Shown here: in pieces, positions 20,370-29,895 of the stretch | Position numbering within the stretch: position 1 is the stretch's first letter | Layout of the letters: every line of letters begins with the position of its first letter | DNA from: Kangiella marina | GTDB lineage: Bacteria; Pseudomonadota; Gammaproteobacteria; Enterobacterales; Kangiellaceae | Assembly (NCBI RefSeq): GCF_039541235.1 | Contig: NZ_BAABFV010000001.1 | Span: 1,178,001 to 1,242,000, forward strand | DNA length: 64,000 nt | Direction: 5' to 3' | Position numbers and translations under genes: made by a program | Notes under the pieces: model-generated | Seen by the model: the letters and a program-made list of their open reading frames with translations, nothing else | Databases searched by the model: none | What the model was told of the DNA's origin: nothing

Positions 20370-20484
20370 CCTGTTCATCCTTAACGTGTTGCCAAGCAAT
20401 AACGACTAATGAGTATAATTTCATGACTTGTGGATTGACTTATCCCTCTCAGCACTGGATCATAATAGAGAGAGGCTATCAATT

Positions 20485-21399
20485 ATGACACTGACAGAGT
20501 TTAAATATATTGTTGCGGTTGCTCGTGAGCGCCACTTTGGGCGCGCAGCAGAAGCATGTTTCGTCAGCCAACCGACCTTAAGCGTTGGCGTTAAAAAGCT
20601 CGAAGAGCAACTGGGAGTTACACTTTTTGAGCGCAGTAAGTCCGATGTTCGAACCACGCCACAGGGTGATCTGGTAGTTGAACAAGCTCAACGTATTTTG
20701 GAGCAGGTTAGCGTTTTAAAACAAATGGCTAAGCAAAACTCTGATCAGTTGGATGGACCGCTCAAACTTGGTGCCATTTTCACCATCGGGCCTTACTTAT
20801 TGCCCTCGCTTATTCCACAGTTGCGCGAGTTGGCACCAAAAATGCCCTTGCACATTGATGAAGACTATACCCACAGCCTACGCGCAAAGCTACGCAATGG
20901 TGAAGTCGATGCGATCATTGTTGCACTGCCTTTTGAAGAGCCTGAAGTCGATGTTATTCCACTTTATCAGGAAGACTTCATTGCCTTATTGCCGGAGCGT
21001 CACCCTTGGGTTAAACGCGAGTCGCTACAGTTAGCGGATATTGCTGACGAGGTCATGATTATGCTCGGCGCTGGTCACTGCTTCCGCGATCAAGTATTAG
21101 AAGCTTGCCCACAATGCCGTGATAACAGCCTTAATCCTCAAAAAGACTGGATCACCGGAAGCTCTATCGAAACCATTCGTCAGATGGTTGCCAGTGGCTT
21201 AGGCGTTAGTGTGATTCCAAAATCCGCTGCAGATTTCCATAACGAAAAATTGGGACTGGTTACTCGAGAATTCGAAGAACCCAAACCGAGCCGTCAAGTT
21301 GCTTTAGCTTACCGCCGTAGTTTCCCGCGCAAGAAAGCTCTGGAACTGATTAAACAAGCGCTCGATACCATTGAGCTTCCCGGTAAACGTCTTATCAGT
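20485..21399 (+). CDS. oxyR: Hydrogen-peroxide-sensing LysR-type regulator OxyR
   Basis: A 305-residue LysR-type activator; coordinates end before the TAA stop, which completes at 21402. The helix-turn-helix region is at residues 18-37 (FGRAAEACFVSQPTLSVGVK). The redox cysteines fall at C199 and C208 in GAGHCFRDQVLEACPQC, the same numbers as in E. coli OxyR, so peroxide-driven disulfide formation is expected. The ATG at 20485, after GAGAGAGG, is preferred to the longer frame from 20428. The stop overlaps the recG start as TAATG. The oxyR-recG pairing is known from Pseudomonas, where recG is cotranscribed with oxyR. Confidence 0.96.
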
Positions 21400-21401
21400 T
21401 A

Positions 21402-23504
21402 ATGGCTATCTCGAAACTCGCCTCGGATATTAATTTAGCCAACCTCGACTGTACCAGTCTTAAAGGGGTAGGTCCGAAGCTTGCTGAAAAGTTACAGCGC
21501 CTGCACATCCATAATGTGCTCGACTTACTGCTGCACTTACCTCATCGCTATGAAGATCGAACTCAGATAAAGCCTATCGCCAGTTTGCAAGATGGCGATA
21601 GAGCCCTAATAAAAGTCCAAGTGGAACTCGCTCAAGTTCAGTACGGCAAACGACGCTCCTTGGTATGCCGTGCTAGCGATCAAAGCGCCAGTATCGACTT
21701 TCGTTTTTTCTACTTCAATAAAAGCCAGCAACAACGCTTACAAAAAGGTGCAGAGTTCTATGCCTTTGGCGAAGTGCGCCGTTTTGGTTATCAGTGCAAT
21801 ATGGTTCACCCTGAGCTGACAGCGGCAGATTCCACTAACGCCGCACCCTTACTCGATAGCTTGACCCCGGTCTATCCGACTACCGATGGCTTGCATCAAA
21901 ACAATCTACGACAGCTTACTCGTCAAGCCGTCGCACTGCTTGAAAAGCATCCGATTGATAACTTAGTTCCTGAGTCGATTCAGCAGCAATTTCAATTGCC
22001 CGATATCAATCAAGCCCTTCGCTGGATTCATACGCCTCCGAAAGATGCCAGCGCTGACGCTTTACAGGAGTTTAGCTCTCCCGCAGCAAAGCGTTTGATC
22101 TGTGAGGAATTATTGGCCCATCAGCTGAGTATGATGCTGCAACGCAATAAGCAACAACAACAAACCGCTTTTGTCATGAGTAAAAGTAACAAGCTACAAC
22201 AAGGATTGTTGCAGCAGCTGCCCTTTTCCTTAACCCAAGCACAGTCACGAGTATCCGCTGAAATTGGTCACGACTTGACTAAAGACAAGCCGATGCTCCG
22301 ACTATTACAAGGTGATGTTGGTGCAGGCAAAACCTTAGTTGCAGCGATGGCGGCGTTGCAAGCGATTGAAGCTGGCTTCCAGGTCGCGATCATGGCTCCC
22401 ACCGAAATATTGGCAGAGCAACACTACTTGTCCTTTAGTGGGTGGATGGAAGCGCTAGGAATTGAAACTACCTTTTTAGTCAGCAAGTTACCTGCCAAAC
22501 AGAAAAAAGAAGCGCTTGAAGCTATTGCCTCCGGAAAAAGCCCATTAATTATAGGCACTCATGCCTTGTTTCAAACTGAGGTCAGTTACCACAAGCTAGG
22601 ATTCGCCATCATTGATGAGCAGCACCGCTTTGGCGTCAATCAGCGTCTCGCGTTAAAGCAAAAAGCACCGCAAGGTTTTCAGCTACACCAGCTGATGATG
22701 ACGGCGACGCCTATCCCGAGAACATTGTCGATGACGGTTTATGCGGATATGGATGTTTCAATTATCGATGAATTACCACCGGGTAGAACCCCAGTGCAAA
22801 CCGTTGCCCTCTCGGATCAACGTCGCGAGCAAGTCATTCAACGGATCGCCACGGCCTGCCAAGAGGAACAGCGCCAAGTCTACTGGGTCTGTACTTTAAT
22901 TGACGAGTCCGAGGAGGTTCAATGTCAGGCCGCGGAAACCACTGCCAGTCAGCTCGCGGAACAGCTGCCTCAGCTCAAGGTCGGTCTGGTTCACGGCCGA
23001 CTTAAAAGTGACCAAAAACACATGGTCATGGATAAGTTTAAGCAAGGCGAACTGGACATCCTCGTCGCGACTACTGTTATTGAAGTCGGTGTTGACGTGC
23101 CGAACGCCAGCCTGATGATTATTGAAAACCCCGAACGGCTTGGCCTGTCGCAACTCCATCAGCTACGCGGTCGAGTCGGTCGAGGCTCGGTCGAAAGCCA
23201 TTGCGTACTGCTGTACCAGCAACCCCTGTCGAATAATGCCAAAGCGCGCATTCAAGTCATGCGCGACACCAATGACGGCTTTGTTATTGCTGAAGAAGAT
23301 CTCAAACTTCGCGGGCCTGGAGAGTTATTGGGCACGAGACAAACCGGCGATGTCGGATTGCGCTTTGCTGATCTCGTGCGCGATGTGGCGTTAGTCGAAG
23401 ACTTACAACAGGTTGCACAACAGTTAACTCAGGAATCTCCTGATATTGCCCACAAAATTAGTCAGCGCTGGCTCGGCTCACGCGAAGATTTTGCGGACGT
23501 TTAA
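21402..23504 (+). CDS. recG: ATP-dependent DNA helicase RecG
   Basis: A 700-residue branch-migration helicase that remodels stalled forks and Holliday junctions. Order: N-terminal wedge domain with an OB fold (residues about 55-150), helicase motif I LLQGDVGAGKTLVAAMAAL (about 305-323), motif II DEQH, motif III MMTATPIPRTL, motif V/VI region TTVIEVGVDVPNASLMII and QLRGRVGRG, and the C-terminal RecG block RGPGELLGTRQTGD. Translation is coupled to oxyR by an overlapping TAATG. A long palindrome downstream probably protects or ends the transcript. Confidence 0.98.
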   Translation: MAISKLASDINLANLDCTSLKGVGPKLAEKLQRLHIHNVLDLLLHLPHRYEDRTQIKPIASLQDGDRALIKVQVELAQVQYGKRRSLVCRASDQSASIDFRFFYFNKSQQQRLQKGAEFYAFGEVRRFGYQCNMVHPELTAADSTNAAPLLDSLTPVYPTTDGLHQNNLRQLTRQAVALLEKHPIDNLVPESIQQQFQLPDINQALRWIHTPPKDASADALQEFSSPAAKRLICEELLAHQLSMMLQRNKQQQQTAFVMSKSNKLQQGLLQQLPFSLTQAQSRVSAEIGHDLTKDKPMLRLLQGDVGAGKTLVAAMAALQAIEAGFQVAIMAPTEILAEQHYLSFSGWMEALGIETTFLVSKLPAKQKKEALEAIASGKSPLIIGTHALFQTEVSYHKLGFAIIDEQHRFGVNQRLALKQKAPQGFQLHQLMMTATPIPRTLSMTVYADMDVSIIDELPPGRTPVQTVALSDQRREQVIQRIATACQEEQRQVYWVCTLIDESEEVQCQAAETTASQLAEQLPQLKVGLVHGRLKSDQKHMVMDKFKQGELDILVATTVIEVGVDVPNASLMIIENPERLGLSQLHQLRGRVGRGSVESHCVLLYQQPLSNNAKARIQVMRDTNDGFVIAEEDLKLRGPGELLGTRQTGDVGLRFADLVRDVALVEDLQQVAQQLTQESPDIAHKISQRWLGSREDFADV

Positions 23505-23528
23505 ACGCACTAATCCTCAACAAGTTAC

Positions 23529-23597
23529 GTCATCCCCGCGAAGGCGGGGATCTCCAACAAACTTGCTTCAAAAGATCCCCACCTTCGCGGGGATGAC
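23529..23597. repeat. REP-like palindrome after recG
   Basis: Two 25-base arms in inverted orientation, GTCATCCCCGCGAAGGCGGG... and its mirror ...CTTCGCGGGGATGAC, differ at one base and flank a 19-base loop. Each arm also contains a small palindrome (CCCCGC/GCGGGG). Related GTCATTCCCGC and GTCATCCCG palindromes lie at 33047 and 50350. The placement just after a gene is typical of REP-type elements, which stabilise or end transcripts. Confidence 0.85.
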
Positions 23598-23713
23598 AAA
23601 AAACAATACTCCCTTATATCCGCCAAAGCACCCTAGTTATGGGATTTACAGCGACTTTGTGTTAAAGTTGGCGACCTAAATTTTAGACATCCATTAACGA
23701 TGAGGATTCAGGA

Positions 23714-24691
23714 ATGAAAGAGCCTGTTCGCGTTACGGTAACCGGAGCAGCCGGTCAAATTTGTTATTCTTTACTTTTCCGCATTGCCAGCGGCGAAATG
23801 CTTGGGAAAGATCAACCCGTTATTTTAAACCTTTTAGAAATCACGCCAGCACTTAAGGTTTGTGAAGCGGTAGCTATGGAGCTAAACGACTGCGCATTCC
23901 CACTAGTGAAAGATGTGGTTGTGACAGACGACCCGGCAGTAGCCTTTAAGGACGCTAAAATCGGTCTTATGGTTGGCGCTAAGCCGCGTGGTCCTGGTAT
24001 GGAGCGTAAAGACCTTATCGCTGATAACGGTAAAATCTTCAGCTCGCTGGGTAAAGTTATCGACCAAGTAGCTGACAAAGACATCCGCATCTGTGTTGTG
24101 GGTAACCCAGCAAACACCAACGCTTTTATCTTGGCAGCAAACGCACCAAGCATTAACCAGCGTAACATCACGGCACTAACACGCCTTGATCACAACCGTG
24201 CGATTTACCAGCTTGCTGAAAAATCAGGTTCTGACATTGCTAGCGTTAAGAAAATGACTATCTGGGGCAACCACTCAGTAACTCAAGTTCCTGATATCTC
24301 TTTCACCGAAATCAACGGTGCTAACGCTGCCGATAAAGTTGACGCGACTTGGGCAAAGGAAGAGTTTATCCCAACAGTAGCCAAACGTGGTGCAGCCGTT
24401 ATCGCAGCTCGTGGCGCTTCTTCAGCAGCTTCAGCAGCAAACGCGATTTTGGATCACATGCGCGACTGGTGTCTTGGCTCTGAGTCAGGTGACTGGGTTT
24501 CTATGGCCGTTCCATCTGACGGCAGCTACGGTGTTGAAAAAGGTCTTATCTACTCGTACCCAGTAGTATGCAAAGATGGCGACTATGAAATCGTTCAAGA
24601 CTTAGCAGTATCTGATTTCATCAAAGGTAAAATGGTTGAATCAGAGACTGAACTAAAAGAAGAGCGCGATACAGTATCTGATTTACTGTAA
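23714..24691 (+). CDS. mdh: Malate dehydrogenase
   Basis: A 325-residue NAD-dependent malate dehydrogenase of the citric acid cycle, of the type related to cytosolic enzymes (MDH type 2) rather than the E. coli type. The cofactor loop is [19 protein letters not shown], the mobile loop has [15 protein letters not shown] with the substrate arginines, then [12 protein letters not shown], the [16 protein letters not shown] motif and the catalytic histidine in [15 protein letters not shown] precedes the ATG. A clear terminator follows. Codons are strongly biased to those of highly expressed genes compared with neighbours. Confidence 0.97.
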   Translation: MKEPVRVTVTGAAGQICYSLLFRIASGEMLGKDQPVILNLLEITPALKVCEAVAMELNDCAFPLVKDVVVTDDPAVAFKDAKIGLMVGAKPRGPGMERKDLIADNGKIFSSLGKVIDQVADKDIRICVVGNPANTNAFILAANAPSINQRNITALTRLDHNRAIYQLAEKSGSDIASVKKMTIWGNHSVTQVPDISFTEINGANAADKVDATWAKEEFIPTVAKRGAAVIAARGASSAASAANAILDHMRDWCLGSESGDWVSMAVPSDGSYGVEKGLIYSYPVVCKDGDYEIVQDLAVSDFIKGKMVESETELKEERDTVSDLL

Positions 24692-24706
24692 TCGTCATCG
24701 TTCAAG

Positions 24707-24734
24707 AAAAGCCAGCTTAACCGCTGGCTTTTTT
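24707..24734 (+). terminator. Rho-independent terminator of mdh
   Basis: AAAAGCCAGC and GCTGGCTTTTTT form a 10-bp stem around a TTAACC loop, ending in six T residues 16 bases after the mdh stop. Confidence 0.88.
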
Positions 24735-24811
24735 GTGCCTGCCATCAATAAAACTTTGTACTTTCCCCAGCATAGCGCTATAAAAGATACACACCACTAA
24801 AGATTAGTTCT

Positions 24812-25318
24812 ATGCTTATTCATTCCGACGACAACATCCTTTTACGCCACATCACATTAGGCGATGCAGATTTTATTCTTGATCTCTATAATCAACCAGC
24901 ATTTAAACGATTTATTGGCGACCGTGGTGTTAACGACCTACAATCAGCCAAAGACTTCATTACCAAAACACAAGGCCACTATCAGCAGCATGGCTTCTGG
25001 TTGTATTTAGTCGAGGATAAAACGTCAGGGGAGTCACTCGGTGTCAACGGCCTAGTTCAACGGCCTTACTTAAATGCACCGGATATTGGCTTCGCCATCT
25101 CTGAGCAGTATTGGGGGCAAGGCTTCGCCTATGAGTCTAGTTTGGCCGTACTGGAGCATGCAAAAACCCTCCATCTGCCAGAAGTTCTCGCCATAACCTC
25201 ACCTGACAACAGCAGTTCGGTTAACCTGCTAGTCAAGCTCGGCTTTTCAGATCAGGGTATTCAGCTCATTCCTGATACAAATGAGGAAGTGACCTTATAC
25301 CGCCACACTTTAACCTGA
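24812..25318 (+). CDS. GNAT family N-acetyltransferase
   Basis: A 168-residue RimJ/RimL-like acetyltransferase. It opens with ILLRHITLGDADFILDLYNQPAFKRFIGDRG, a pattern common in this subgroup. The acetyl-CoA region is PDIGFAISEQYWGQGFAYESSLAVLEHA with the Q-x-x-G-Q-G-F/A loop, followed by TSPDNSSSVNLLVKLGF. The acceptor substrate (a protein N-terminus, amino sugar or small molecule) cannot be assigned. It is flanked by its own promoter region after the mdh terminator. Confidence 0.88.
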   Translation: MLIHSDDNILLRHITLGDADFILDLYNQPAFKRFIGDRGVNDLQSAKDFITKTQGHYQQHGFWLYLVEDKTSGESLGVNGLVQRPYLNAPDIGFAISEQYWGQGFAYESSLAVLEHAKTLHLPEVLAITSPDNSSSVNLLVKLGFSDQGIQLIPDTNEEVTLYRHTLT

Positions 25319-25450
25319 GTATATGTCGAAACGTTTCTAACTGTCACATTCATTAACACTTGAAGACCTTTTGTTGCGACTTTTCACTACCCTGTTAACC
25401 CGACTTTGTTATTAAATAATAAGTAAGCACCTAATACAGGAACATACTGA

Positions 25451-25852
25451 ATGTCATTATTGTTAAATATTCTCTGGCTTATTTTTGGCGGTTTTTTTGT
25501 CTCAATGGGGTACATCGCTGGCGGTATCGCTTTATGTTTTACCATCATCGGTATTCCTTGGGGCGTCCAATGTTTTAAGCTCGCTATTTTTGCACTCTTT
25601 CCATTCGGCCAAGATACCCGCATGGCAGAGCGTCCAGCGACACAAGATTTACTTAACGTGATCCTCAATATTATTTGGCTCATCTTTGGTGGTATCTGGG
25701 TCATGATTAACCATTTATTCTGGGGTGTGGTGTTATGTATTACCATTATCGGTATTCCGTTTGGTATACAGCACTTCAAAATGGTTAAGCTTGCGCTGTG
25801 GCCTTTCGGTCGTGAAATTTATGGCCTCAGAAATGGTGAGCGTCTGTTCTAA
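25451..25852 (+). CDS. yccF: YccF family inner-membrane protein
   Basis: A 133-residue membrane protein made of two similar halves. Each half has ILWLIFGG(F/I), then CFTIIGIPWGVQCFKLA or CITIIGIPFGIQHFKMVKLALWPFG. This is the YccF domain pair, with about four membrane segments. AGGAA is located ahead of the ATG. Function unknown in all species. A strong terminator follows. The reverse strand of this gene is also open over 130 codons, which is an effect of its repeated, low-complexity codon pattern. Confidence 0.9.
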   Translation: MSLLLNILWLIFGGFFVSMGYIAGGIALCFTIIGIPWGVQCFKLAIFALFPFGQDTRMAERPATQDLLNVILNIIWLIFGGIWVMINHLFWGVVLCITIIGIPFGIQHFKMVKLALWPFGREIYGLRNGERLF

Positions 25853-25872
25853 TCACACTACTCATCAAGTTA

Positions 25873-25907
25873 GGCAGCCCGCATGATAATACGGCGCTGC
25901 CTTTTTT
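25873..25907 (+). terminator. Rho-independent terminator after yccF
   Basis: GGCAGC...GCTGCC stem with inner pairing GCGC-type bases and a final TTTTTT tract, 20 bases after the yccF stop codon. Confidence 0.8.
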
Positions 25908-26005
25908 ATGTCAGAATCTGTAACTTCTTATCGTTTTTTTATAGAAATCTTGCCAACTCTTTAGCGTGTAATGGTGTCATCCAAGCAAAACATCAGGGAG
26001 ACACC

Positions 26006-28015
26006 ATGAAACGCATCACTCTTATTATTATAGCTTTATTCGCGCTGCTGAACGTTACTGCATACGCTAGTCAGGATTCCTCACTGATTCGTTACAGCTC
26101 ACTCGAAAGCGATCAAACTTTTGAACAGCTTCCACTGTCTACCGATATCCAAATGCACGTTAACAGTGTGGTCTCACGAGTCACCGTAAAACAAACTTTT
26201 AAAAATAACTCAACTGAGTGGCTAGAAGGTATATATCAGTTTCCACTACCTGAGGATGCCGCTATTGATACCTTGAAAATGCATATCGGGCAGCGAATCA
26301 TTGAAGGTGAAGTTCAGGAAAAACAACAAGCCGAGCGCACTTATCAACAAGCAAAGAATCAAGGACAGCGTGCAAGCATTGTTCATCAAGCACGCGCCAA
26401 TCTATTTACCACGAAGCTTGCGAATATCGCTCCGGGTGAAAGCATCACTATCGAAATCCAATTTCAGAGCTTAGTTAAAGCTGACTCAACTCACTTCAGT
26501 ATTCGCATGCCGCTTGGAATTACGCCACGCTATCAACCGGGGGGAAACACAACTCAAGGTAGCTCTGAGCAGAGCGTCACTCAGAATAAACATCAAGTGA
26601 CTCCTCTGCCTCACGAAATGACCATGTTCAATACCGCAACACAACCTAACCGACCGGTTAACATCCGTGTGTTGCTTAATCCAGGTTTTGATTTAGCTTT
26701 ACTCGAAAGCCCTTACCACAAAACACAGATCCAGCAGCATGGCGATAACTATGAGATTAGCCTAGAAAATCCAGCGCAAGCCAATCGTGATTTTGTTCTT
26801 AACTGGCAACCTCAACTTGGTCAAGAACCCAAAGTCGCTTTATTCAGTGAGGCACAAGACGGTTATAACTATCACGTTTTGATGATGCTGCCACCTACAC
26901 ACACATTGGTCACTGAAAATACTCAGCCACGCGAAATGATCTTCGTCATTGATTCCTCAGGTTCAATGTCCGGTGAGTCGATGCAACAGGCTAAAGCAGG
27001 GCTTTTATTCGCACTCAATCAACTCGGCCCAGATGACACTTTCAATATTATCGACTTCGATCATATCGCTCGTAAATTGTTTCCCAACGCGGTCGAAAAT
27101 TCTGAACAAACACGCCAAAGTGCCATTGAATTCGTTAACCAGCTGGTCGCTGATGGCGGCACCGAAATTGCTGGAGCGGTACAATTAGCACTTGATAAGC
27201 CTCAATCCGATCGTCTTCGACAAATCGTCTTCTTAACCGATGGTAGTATCGGCAATGAGTCTCAAATATTTCAGCTTATTGAGAGTAAACTTGGCAATAA
27301 TAGACTGTTTACCGTCGGTATTGGGTCAGCGCCTAACAGTTACTTTATGAATAAGGCGGCCAATTTTGGACGCGGTACTTACACTTACATTGGTAGCATT
27401 AATGAGGTGCAAACACAGCTACAAAACCTGTTTAAAAAATTACGTCATCCCGCATTAACCGACCTACAGCTTAAAGGTGCCTCAGCCGCCAGTATTGATT
27501 TACAACCCAAAGTACTGCGTGACTTATATTTGGGTGAACCGTTATTCGTCAGCTACCGAACGCCAAAAGAACACGCCGTCAGCCTTAAGGTCAGCGGAAA
27601 GTCTGATGTTTACGACTGGTCGAGCAATATTCCCGTCGTCGTCAACGGTAAGGATAAAGGTATTGCGAAGTTATGGGCACGTCAAAAAATTGCTTCTATC
27701 AACAGTAATTTCGAGCTGAGTTATGCTGACAAAAAAGAGAAAATCACGGACACAGCGTTAGCGTTTCAGCTTGTCAGTGATTTCACCAGCTTAGTGGCGG
27801 TCGATAAAACCCCGGCAAGAGTTCGTGAAGCTCTCAAGCAACACCGTCTAAAGAACCCTCTCCCTAAAGGTTTTAAAAGCAAGCATGGCTACCCACAAGG
27901 CGGCACCATTGCCAACATCGCGTTATTTGTTGGTGTACTTACGCTGCTGTTAGCCATTGCTTATCAGATGATGTTTAACCGCCGTCGTAAAGCAGTTCAT
28001 AACAGTAACGCCTAA
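26006..28015 (+). CDS. Marine proteobacterial sortase target protein (VIT and VWA domains)
   Basis: A 669-residue exported surface protein, the dedicated substrate of the class GN sortase encoded next. Residues 1-22 are a signal peptide; a VIT (vault protein inter-alpha-trypsin) domain covers roughly 25-160, with WLEGIYQFPLPEDAAIDTLKM and EKQQAERTYQQAKNQGQRASI; a VWA domain at about 310-480 has an intact MIDAS motif (FVIDSSGSMSGESM, then DGGTEIAGAV). The C-terminus has a YPQGGT sequence, a hydrophobic segment and RRRK. GGGAG precedes the ATG at 26006, which is preferred to the longer frame from 25883. The sortase gene follows after 18 bases. Confidence 0.93.
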   Translation: MKRITLIIIALFALLNVTAYASQDSSLIRYSSLESDQTFEQLPLSTDIQMHVNSVVSRVTVKQTFKNNSTEWLEGIYQFPLPEDAAIDTLKMHIGQRIIEGEVQEKQQAERTYQQAKNQGQRASIVHQARANLFTTKLANIAPGESITIEIQFQSLVKADSTHFSIRMPLGITPRYQPGGNTTQGSSEQSVTQNKHQVTPLPHEMTMFNTATQPNRPVNIRVLLNPGFDLALLESPYHKTQIQQHGDNYEISLENPAQANRDFVLNWQPQLGQEPKVALFSEAQDGYNYHVLMMLPPTHTLVTENTQPREMIFVIDSSGSMSGESMQQAKAGLLFALNQLGPDDTFNIIDFDHIARKLFPNAVENSEQTRQSAIEFVNQLVADGGTEIAGAVQLALDKPQSDRLRQIVFLTDGSIGNESQIFQLIESKLGNNRLFTVGIGSAPNSYFMNKAANFGRGTYTYIGSINEVQTQLQNLFKKLRHPALTDLQLKGASAASIDLQPKVLRDLYLGEPLFVSYRTPKEHAVSLKVSGKSDVYDWSSNIPVVVNGKDKGIAKLWARQKIASINSNFELSYADKKEKITDTALAFQLVSDFTSLVAVDKTPARVREALKQHRLKNPLPKGFKSKHGYPQGGTIANIALFVGVLTLLLAIAYQMMFNRRRKAVHNSNA

Positions 28016-28033
28016 GTATTGGATAGAACACTA

Positions 28034-28612
28034 ATGAAGAAACTCTTACGCAAATACGGCGTCATCGTCGCCCTTCTGACCATCAGCCTTGTGGCTTTTG
28101 GTCAGGCCGGCTACATTAAGGCCAAAGCTATATTGGCACAACATTTATTAAGCAACGCTTGGGAACAGACCTTAAAAGATGGTAAGCCTCATAAGCCTTG
28201 GTCATGGGCGGATACTTATCCCGTGGCCAAGCTTGAAGCCCCCAGTCAAAATGTTGAGCAGATTGTATTAGCAGGAGCTTCCGGTCGAAATTTAGCATTT
28301 GGTCCTGGGCACGTGCTTTCCAGCTCACCGCTAACCGAAAAAGGACATATCGTTCTTGGTGGTCACCGTGATACTCACTTTGAATTTCTGCAATATGTAA
28401 AAGTTGGTGAGCCGCTACGCTTGACGAATAAAAAAGGAGTAACGATGACGTATGAGATCACAGCCTTAGAAGTCCATCACATCGAGAAAGATGTACTGTA
28501 TGATCGTGGTGAGAATCAACTAACGTTAATTACCTGCTACCCCTTTAATTCACTCGAAACGGGTGGGCCATTACGGTATTTAGTGCATGCGACCCTAAGC
28601 AATAACTCCTAA
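28034..28612 (+). CDS. Class GN sortase
   Basis: A 192-residue sortase of the class found in marine Gram-negative bacteria. An N-terminal membrane anchor lies at residues 8-26. The catalytic triad is visible: H111 in GGHRDTHFEF, C168 in TLITCYPF and R181 in GGPLRYLVHAT. It attaches or processes the VIT/VWA protein encoded immediately upstream; such pairs are one-enzyme one-substrate systems. The ATG at 28034 is chosen over a TTG at 28019 because the membrane anchor then begins with MKKLLRKYG. Periplasmic active domain, inner-membrane bound. Confidence 0.94.
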   Translation: MKKLLRKYGVIVALLTISLVAFGQAGYIKAKAILAQHLLSNAWEQTLKDGKPHKPWSWADTYPVAKLEAPSQNVEQIVLAGASGRNLAFGPGHVLSSSPLTEKGHIVLGGHRDTHFEFLQYVKVGEPLRLTNKKGVTMTYEITALEVHHIEKDVLYDRGENQLTLITCYPFNSLETGGPLRYLVHATLSNNS

Positions 28613-28630
28613 GACGGCACTAGGCAGCAC

Positions 28631-29056
28631 TTACCTTTTCTTCACCACCGCCAAAGTTAACCGGGAGATACAACTGAGTTTGTTATTCGAGTCATACAGC
28701 TTGATCTGCCACACTTGAGACTTACTACCGCCATGTACCTGCTCAGCTCTGCCTCTAACCACGCCCGAACGAACGCCTCTCAAGTGATTGCCATTCACCT
28801 CTTGCCCAACACAAATGTATTTATCCGGATCAATGGTTAACATACCGCCTATCGATCCTAAAGTTTCAGCTAAAACGATATTAGCCCCACCATGCACCAA
28901 CTTATAAGGTTGAAACGTTCGATGATCCGCGGGCATGGTGCCTTCTAAATAATCGTCACCAATCTCTGTTATCTCGATCCCAATGTGCTCCAAGAGAGTT
29001 CCTTTTCTCCAACTATTTATTTCTTCTAAGTCAGGTTTCTTAAACCAGATGCTCAC
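28631..29056 (-). CDS. Hotdog-fold acyl-CoA thioesterase, PaaI/MenI-like
   Basis: A 141-residue hotdog thioesterase. Blocks typical of the YdiI/MenI and EntH group are LLEHIGIEITEIGDDYLEGTMP, then LVHGGANIVLAETLGSIGG with the catalytic acidic residue in AETLGS, and GQEVNGNHLRGVRSG. The substrate is not certain; YdiI acts on dihydroxynaphthoyl-CoA and other acyl-CoA esters. A degraded copy of its first thirty codons lies 1.7 kb downstream at 30683-30767. The gene converges on the sortase gene with 18 bases between stops. Confidence 0.88.
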   Translation of the reverse strand: MSIWFKKPDLEEINSWRKGTLLEHIGIEITEIGDDYLEGTMPADHRTFQPYKLVHGGANIVLAETLGSIGGMLTIDPDKYICVGQEVNGNHLRGVRSGVVRGRAEQVHGGSKSQVWQIKLYDSNNKLSCISRLTLAVVKKR

Positions 29057-29241
29057 GCTTTACTCCAATACTCTCGATGAACCTACTCTAAAGCCAACAA
29101 TTTACATGATTTCATCACTGCCTAAAAGTCATTACGCTTTGAAATAGATTGCCTATTACGCTAACTGCTATACCCTGTAGTGATACTGTGTCTAGTTTTT
29201 ATCATCGATAATCTGCTGAACACCCCAACCGAGCCAGCCTA

Positions 29242-29892
29242 ATGACAAACCTCCGCCTGTGTTATCAGACAGTTGAATTTGGACAAATAGATATACACCT
29301 CTGCACTTTGCGCGACAATCAAGAATTTTATGATCCAGAAGGCATTGCAGAAAATCTCGGTATCTCGTCAGCATCCTGGCCTATTTTCGGTACGATCTGG
29401 CCGTCCAGTTTAGTACTTGCTCACTATATGTTGGATTATGACACTGACTCTAAACGAATCTTGGAAGTCGGCTGCGGCATGGCACTATCAAGTTTACTGT
29501 TGAATAAGCAATCCGCTGACATTACGGCAACTGACTACCATCCAGAAACGCATAAGTTCTTACAGAGAAATACCTTGCTAAATGGCGATAAAGATATCGC
29601 CTACGAACAAGTAAACTGGGTTGATAACAATGATCATCTAGGCCTTTTTGATGTCATCATTGGTAGCGACCTGCTGTATGAAGATAGTCACATTGAACTC
29701 TTGGCGAATTTTATAGAGGCACACGCCAAGCCTCACTGTGACGTCATTATTGTTGACCCTGGTCGCGGTAGGAAAACTAAGCTCAGCACGCGATTTATGG
29801 AGTTTGGGTTCACTTCGTCCCACCTAAAACCCAGCCATACCGATTATCTGCCAACAGAATTTAAGGGATATATCCTCAAATTTGAACGCTAA
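29242..29892 (+). CDS. Class I SAM methyltransferase, METTL21-like protein lysine methyltransferase type
   Basis: A 216-residue methyltransferase. Motif I is ILEVGCGMALSSLLL (about residues 73-87), with ITATDYHPETHKFLQRN as the acidic beta-2 region and the post-motif DVIIGSDLLYEDSHIELLANFI; the D-L-L-Y-E sequence is the one seen in the METTL21/EEF-type protein lysine methyltransferases. The ending KGYILKFER also fits. Its protein substrate is unknown. It stands alone on its strand, with its stop three bases from the end of the convergent gene. Confidence 0.82.
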   Translation: MTNLRLCYQTVEFGQIDIHLCTLRDNQEFYDPEGIAENLGISSASWPIFGTIWPSSLVLAHYMLDYDTDSKRILEVGCGMALSSLLLNKQSADITATDYHPETHKFLQRNTLLNGDKDIAYEQVNWVDNNDHLGLFDVIIGSDLLYEDSHIELLANFIEAHAKPHCDVIIVDPGRGRKTKLSTRFMEFGFTSSHLKPSHTDYLPTEFKGYILKFER

Positions 29893-29895
29893 ACC

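Noticed and set aside
23446-23679. 77-codon frame over the recG end and palindrome
   Set aside because: It reads through the REP-like palindrome and the end of recG in another frame; no gene is likely.
25387-25779. 130-codon minus-strand frame over yccF
   Set aside because: It is antisense to a clear family gene; the reverse frame is open because of the codon pattern and repeats in yccF.
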